In this document: one piece after another, positions 60,400 to 64,000 of the stretch
How positions within the stretch are numbered: position 1 is the first letter of the stretch
Layout: each line of letters begins with the position of its first letter
Source of the DNA: Tenacibaculum gallaicum
GTDB taxonomy: Bacteria > Bacteroidota > Bacteroidia > Flavobacteriales > Flavobacteriaceae
DNA length: 64,000 bases
Reading direction: 5' to 3'
Assembly: GCF_003387615.1 (NCBI RefSeq)
Contig: NZ_QUNS01000006.1
Coordinates: forward strand, 1 to 64,000
The notes under the pieces: model-generated
What the model saw: the letters and a program-made list of their open reading frames with translations, nothing else
The model's database searches: none
What the model was told of the DNA's origin: nothing
Program-made: the position numbers and the translations under genes

Positions 60400-61099
60400 A
60401 ATAAGGAGGCCAGTTACCACCTACAGTTACTTCAGTTAAAGAACCAACAGAAACAAACTCGCCTTTAATTTGGTCTGTTTCAATAGCTTCTAATTCTTGC
60501 TTTATTAAAGAAGGATTCATTCCTACTAAAATAGGCTTTTTAGAAACTTTAGCTTCAAAAACAGGAACTTCTAATCCTGCAACTTTTTCAACTCTACCTG
60601 TAGCTAATTCAAATTGCTCTTTTGTACCAGGTACCTCAAACATTTTTGCATATTCTTTACCTTCAAAATATTTTAAAACAGGCTCGTATCCTACAGTATC
60701 AATAACTTTAACAGATATATCTTTAGTAATACCTCCACCCAATTCAACTGTTTTTTCAACGTTTTTAGTTTCAGTAATAGCTAATTGACCATTTTGAATA
60801 AAGGTAAGTAAAGTATCTTTATTGTTAGTATATGTTCCGTAAACTTCTTTATATTTTACTTCAGCATCTCGAATTAATTTTAAATTCTTAATAACTTTAG
60901 CATAACGTACTCTCTTGTCTTTGTTAAAATTAATAGGTTCCATAACACCATTATAAATTTTATATACTAAAAAGACAGTTGCTCCTAATAATAATAATGA
61001 AACTAACCATCTCATTTTTAGAGGAACAAACTTAACAACAAGTAATGCTAAAAGAACTGCAACTACAACAGCTGCTAAAATCATTAATAATAAATTCAT
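60365..61099 (-). CDS. Membrane-anchored conserved hypothetical protein
   Basis: 244 residues. Two N-terminal transmembrane helices (about 3-23 and 31-50) are followed by a soluble alpha/beta domain with YKEVYGTYTNNKDTLLTFIQ, GYEPVLKYFEGKEYAKMFE and the end VTVGGNWPPYYDKAEAIAKK. The first soluble part has a pilin-like feel (helix followed by YGTYTNN), but the family is not recognised. First gene of the unit that includes DUF3822 and rsmD. Confidence 0.75.
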   Translation of the reverse strand: MNLLLMILAAVVVAVLLALLVVKFVPLKMRWLVSLLLLGATVFLVYKIYNGVMEPINFNKDKRVRYAKVIKNLKLIRDAEVKYKEVYGTYTNNKDTLLTFIQNGQLAITETKNVEKTVELGGGITKDISVKVIDTVGYEPVLKYFEGKEYAKMFEVPGTKEQFELATGRVEKVAGLEVPVFEAKVSKKPILVGMNPSLIKQELEAIETDQIKGEFVSVGSLTEVTVGGNWPPYYDKAEAIAKKE

Positions 61100-61178
61100 T
61101 TTTTTAATTTTTAATGTATGATATTCGCAAATCTACAATTTTTTTTCAATGATGAAAATAATTATTTATAAATAGGCC

Positions 61179-61186
61179 TATCTTTG
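61179..61186 (+). promoter_or_regulatory. Predicted -7 box for the RecD-like helicase gene
   Basis: TATCTTTG (TAnnTTTG), 16 bases before the ATG at 61202, giving a very short leader. Confidence 0.5.
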
Positions 61187-61201
61187 AATATTATTTGAAA
61201 T

Positions 61202-62629
61202 ATGATACAAACTGCTCCGAAATTTTATAAAGAAATACTACAAAAATTCCCGTATGCGCCTACACAGAAGCAAAATGAGCTATTAGATGTCTTAACTGAT
61301 TTTATTTTTTCTGATGATAATCGTGCTTTATTTTTACTAAAAGGATACGCAGGAACAGGTAAAACAACGATAATAAGTACTGTTGTACATAATTTATGGA
61401 AGATAGGTCAAAAAGCAGTTTTACTAGCGCCTACAGGGCGTGCAGCGAAAGTAATTTCAGGATATTCCAATCGACAAGCATTTACGATTCATAAAAAAAT
61501 ATATTTTCCTAAAAAACAAAGTAGTGGGGCTGTAAACTTTGTAATGCAGCCTAATAAGCATACCGACACGCTTTTTATAGTGGATGAAGCTTCTATGATT
61601 TCTGACGAAAAACAGAATGCGAAATTGTTTGAAAATGGGTCATTACTTGATGATTTAATCTCGTATGTGTACTCTGGAAAAAATTGTAAAATTATTTTTA
61701 TAGGTGATACAGCGCAGTTACCACCTGTAAAATTAACGATGAGTCCAGCTTTAGAAGCAGATAAATTATCTTTTGAGTTTAATAAAGAAGTTACTGAAAT
61801 TGAGTTGGATGAAGTGGTTCGACAAGAAGAAGGTTCAGGTATTTTATCAAATGCAACTGATTTACGTTTATTAATTCAGAATGATTCGACACATTTTCAA
61901 TTTGATGTGAATTATCCTGATATTATTCGCTTACAAGATGGGTATGATATTCAAGATGCTATAACAACTGCATACGATGGAGAGATAGGAGTAGAAGATA
62001 CAGCTATTATAGTTCGTTCAAACAAACGAGCAAATCAGTACAATCAACAGATTAGAACTAAAATCCGCGGACAAGAAAATGAAATTTCTACAGGAGACTA
62101 TGTAATGGTAGTAAAAAACAACTACTATTGGTTAAAAGACTCCTCTTCGGCAGGTTTTATTGCCAACGGAGATATTTGTGAGGTAATGCGTATCAATTCA
62201 ATTAAAGAATTATACGGATTTAAGTTTGCTGAAGTAGAGGTTCGTATGATTGATTATCCTGATATGAAGCCTTTTGAAACGGTTTTGTTGTTAGATACAT
62301 TAACAAGTGAAAGTCCGTCATTAACCTATGAAGAGTCGAATCGTTTATATGAAGCTGTAAAAGAAGATTTTGCTCATGAAAAATCGAAGTACAAGCAATT
62401 TATGGGGGTAAAAAAGAATAAGTATTTCAATGCGCTTCAGGTAAAATTCTCGTATGCAATGACCTGTCATAAATCACAAGGAGGGCAGTGGAAAACAATT
62501 TTTATAGAACAACCGTATTTACCAGATGGAGCATCGGTAGAATATTTACGTTGGTTATATACAGCTGTTACCCGTGCTCAAGAAAAATTATATTTGATAG
62601 GTTTTAAGGATGAGTATTTTTTAGATTAA
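61202..62629 (+). CDS. RecD-like superfamily 1 DNA helicase
   Basis: 475 residues. Walker A GYAGTGKTT (48-56), LLAPTGRAAKV, VDEASMI (motif II), GDTAQLPPV (motif III), a beta-barrel insert (about 270-360), then the motif V/VI region TCHKSQGGQWKTIF and LYTAVTRAQEKLYLIG. The protein lacks the N-terminal domain of RecD2 and is of the short type common in Bacteroidota, sometimes called exodeoxyribonuclease V or AAA helicase. It should unwind DNA 5'-3'. Complete, alone in its transcription unit. Confidence 0.9.
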   Translation: MIQTAPKFYKEILQKFPYAPTQKQNELLDVLTDFIFSDDNRALFLLKGYAGTGKTTIISTVVHNLWKIGQKAVLLAPTGRAAKVISGYSNRQAFTIHKKIYFPKKQSSGAVNFVMQPNKHTDTLFIVDEASMISDEKQNAKLFENGSLLDDLISYVYSGKNCKIIFIGDTAQLPPVKLTMSPALEADKLSFEFNKEVTEIELDEVVRQEEGSGILSNATDLRLLIQNDSTHFQFDVNYPDIIRLQDGYDIQDAITTAYDGEIGVEDTAIIVRSNKRANQYNQQIRTKIRGQENEISTGDYVMVVKNNYYWLKDSSSAGFIANGDICEVMRINSIKELYGFKFAEVEVRMIDYPDMKPFETVLLLDTLTSESPSLTYEESNRLYEAVKEDFAHEKSKYKQFMGVKKNKYFNALQVKFSYAMTCHKSQGGQWKTIFIEQPYLPDGASVEYLRWLYTAVTRAQEKLYLIGFKDEYFLD

Positions 62630-62759
62630 AAAAAATTTAGTTCTTTCCTACAAAAGAAAAGTAGCTTTATTCTTTATAGCAGAAATGTTAGCATTTTGTT
62701 AATGTACCTTATACTTTAGTTAAAAAAGTTACATTTGTGTATTACTCAAACTATTAAAA

Positions 62760-64000
62760 ATGCACAAAAAAGTACTTTTATTGCTATCTTTTTTATTGAT
62801 TTCATTAACAATAAACGCACAAGAACCACAAAAACTTACTTCAAACCAAATTTATGAGAAAGTTCAAAAATTAAACTTTTTGGGTTCTGCATTATACATT
62901 GCAGCACATCCTGATGATGAAAATACACGCTTAATAGCGTATTTATCAAATCATGAAAAAGCAAGAACAGGATATTTGTCGTTAACACGTGGCGATGGAG
63001 GTCAAAACTTAATAGGACCTGAAATGCGTGAACTATTAGGAGTAATTCGTACTCAGGAATTGTTAGCAGCAAGAGGAGTAGATGGAGGAGAGCAACGTTT
63101 TTCTAGAGCAAATGATTTTGGGTATTCAAAACATCCAGATGAGACTTTAAAAATATGGAATAAAGATAAAGTATTGGCCGATGTAGTTTGGGCAATTCGT
63201 ACTTTTAAACCAGATGTAGTCATCAATCGATTTAATCATAGAACTCCAGGAACAACTCACGGACACCACACTTCTTCGGCTATGTTAAGTGTTGAAGCTT
63301 TTGATTTAGCGAATAATAAAACAAAGTATCCAGAGCAATTAAAATATACAGATACTTGGAAACCAAATAGGTTGTTTTTTAATACTTCTTGGTGGTTTTA
63401 TGGTAGCCAAGAAAAATTTGCCAAAGCAGATAAAAGTAAGATGTTAAGTTTTGATATTGGGACGTATTATCCTTTAAAAGGATTGTCGAATAACGAATTG
63501 GCATCAATGGCAAGTAGTCAGCATTTATGCCAAGGATTCGGAAGACTTACCACAAGAGGAACCCAAACAGAATATGTAGAATTTTTAAAAGGAGATTTTC
63601 CTAAAGACAAGAAAGATATTTTTTCAGGAATTAACACCACATGGAATAGAGTAGAAGGAGGTGGAGAGATAGGTGATATTTTATATGAAGTAGAACAAAA
63701 CTTCGATTTTGTAAACCCATCAACACATCTTCCTGCCTTATTACAAGCTTATCAAAAAGTTCAAAAATTAAAAGATGAGCACTGGAAGAAGATTAAAACT
63801 AAAGAATTAAAAGAAATTATAGAGGCTTGTGCAGGTTTATATTTAGAAGCTTCTGCAGAAAGTTCTAGTGCAGCACCAAATAGTACAATTAATATCGATT
63901 TTGAAGTATTGAATAGAAGTGGAGTTTCAATGGAGTTATCTTCGATAAAAGTACTTCCAGAAAATAAAAAAATAAAGAAAGACTTAGATTTAGCGAATAA
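62760..64000 (+). CDS. PIG-L/LmbE-family deacetylase, N-terminal part (3' end outside window)
   Basis: Frame open from ATG 62760 to the window edge (413 codons). Signal peptide about 1-20 (ends TINAQE), so it is exported. The LmbE catalytic zinc motif AAHPDDENTRL is followed by SLTRGDGGQNLIGPE, RFSRANDFGYSKHPDET and the second ligand region NRFNHRTPGTTHGHHTSS. The family removes acetyl groups from N-acetylglucosamine-type substrates; long forms in Bacteroidota carry extra beta-rich domains, which this frame appears to start (about residue 360 onward). Substrate unknown. The remainder lies right of the window. Confidence 0.88.
   Translation, partial: MHKKVLLLLSFLLISLTINAQEPQKLTSNQIYEKVQKLNFLGSALYIAAHPDDENTRLIAYLSNHEKARTGYLSLTRGDGGQNLIGPEMRELLGVIRTQELLAARGVDGGEQRFSRANDFGYSKHPDETLKIWNKDKVLADVVWAIRTFKPDVVINRFNHRTPGTTHGHHTSSAMLSVEAFDLANNKTKYPEQLKYTDTWKPNRLFFNTSWWFYGSQEKFAKADKSKMLSFDIGTYYPLKGLSNNELASMASSQHLCQGFGRLTTRGTQTEYVEFLKGDFPKDKKDIFSGINTTWNRVEGGGEIGDILYEVEQNFDFVNPSTHLPALLQAYQKVQKLKDEHWKKIKTKELKEIIEACAGLYLEASAESSSAAPNSTINIDFEVLNRSGVSMELSSIKVLPENKKIKKDLDLAN

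Overview
The window looks like chromosomal DNA of a marine member of the Flavobacteriaceae (Bacteroidota), probably Tenacibaculum or a close relative. This rests on the low GC content, the Bacteroidota-type -7 boxes (TAnnTTTG), two proteins with the C-terminal region of the type B cargo of the type IX secretion system (T9SS), a PorP/SprF protein, TonB-receptor/lipoprotein pairs, and a lineage-type DnaX. Genus is inference. No rRNA, tRNA or CRISPR array was seen.

Layout. 1-6.9 kb: the 3' part of a giant repetitive T9SS adhesin, its PorP/SprF partner and an OmpA-like periplasmic protein. 7-8.6 kb: CAP lipoprotein, DUF4268 protein and MiaE. 8.8-19.7 kb: an alpha-2-macroglobulin lipoprotein with an intact thioester and penicillin-binding protein 1C, normally neighbours, here separated by a DbpA-like helicase, a small double-glycine-leader peptide gene, a 5' fragment of a second pbpC and an inverted dus gene. 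19.8-24.5 kb: cation/proton antiporter, dnaX, msrA and a decayed second msrA that still carries its own terminator. 24.5-31 kb: a TonB receptor operon (probably metal-related) and the purB operon.

31.1-33.6 kb is the most accessory-looking part. Two remnants that look like IS256-family ends bracket a 41-bp palindromic tandem repeat, an orphan SLATT-type membrane protein, a 299-residue protein of unknown function, and two long imperfect inverted repeats resembling cassette boundaries. 33.6-35.1 kb: a Crp/Fnr regulator, a truncated haemoglobin and a small membrane protein share two near-identical 16-bp operators, each placed near -41.5 of a predicted promoter.

35-46.7 kb: VWA protein, CPXCG protein, thioesterase, then a heavy-metal export cluster (His-rich small protein, a CzcA-CzcC fusion, CzcB, a PIB-4-type ATPase) and an SPFH protein. 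46.9-54.3 kb: small ORF, DeaD helicase, thioredoxin-like lipoprotein, an ABC-F protein with one degenerate ATP site, and a hybrid histidine kinase/AraC regulator. 54.6-64 kb: a PKD/HYR T9SS protein, a protein resembling aerolysin-type pore formers, an orphan STAS protein, rsmD with its usual DUF3822 neighbour, a RecD-like helicase and the start of a PIG-L deacetylase that runs off the right edge.

Leads best worth following: the double-glycine peptide, the SLATT/unknown island, the aerolysin-like protein, the Crp/Fnr mini-regulon and the CzcA-CzcC fusion with an embedded signal peptide. All family names come from reading motifs and recall; no database search was run.
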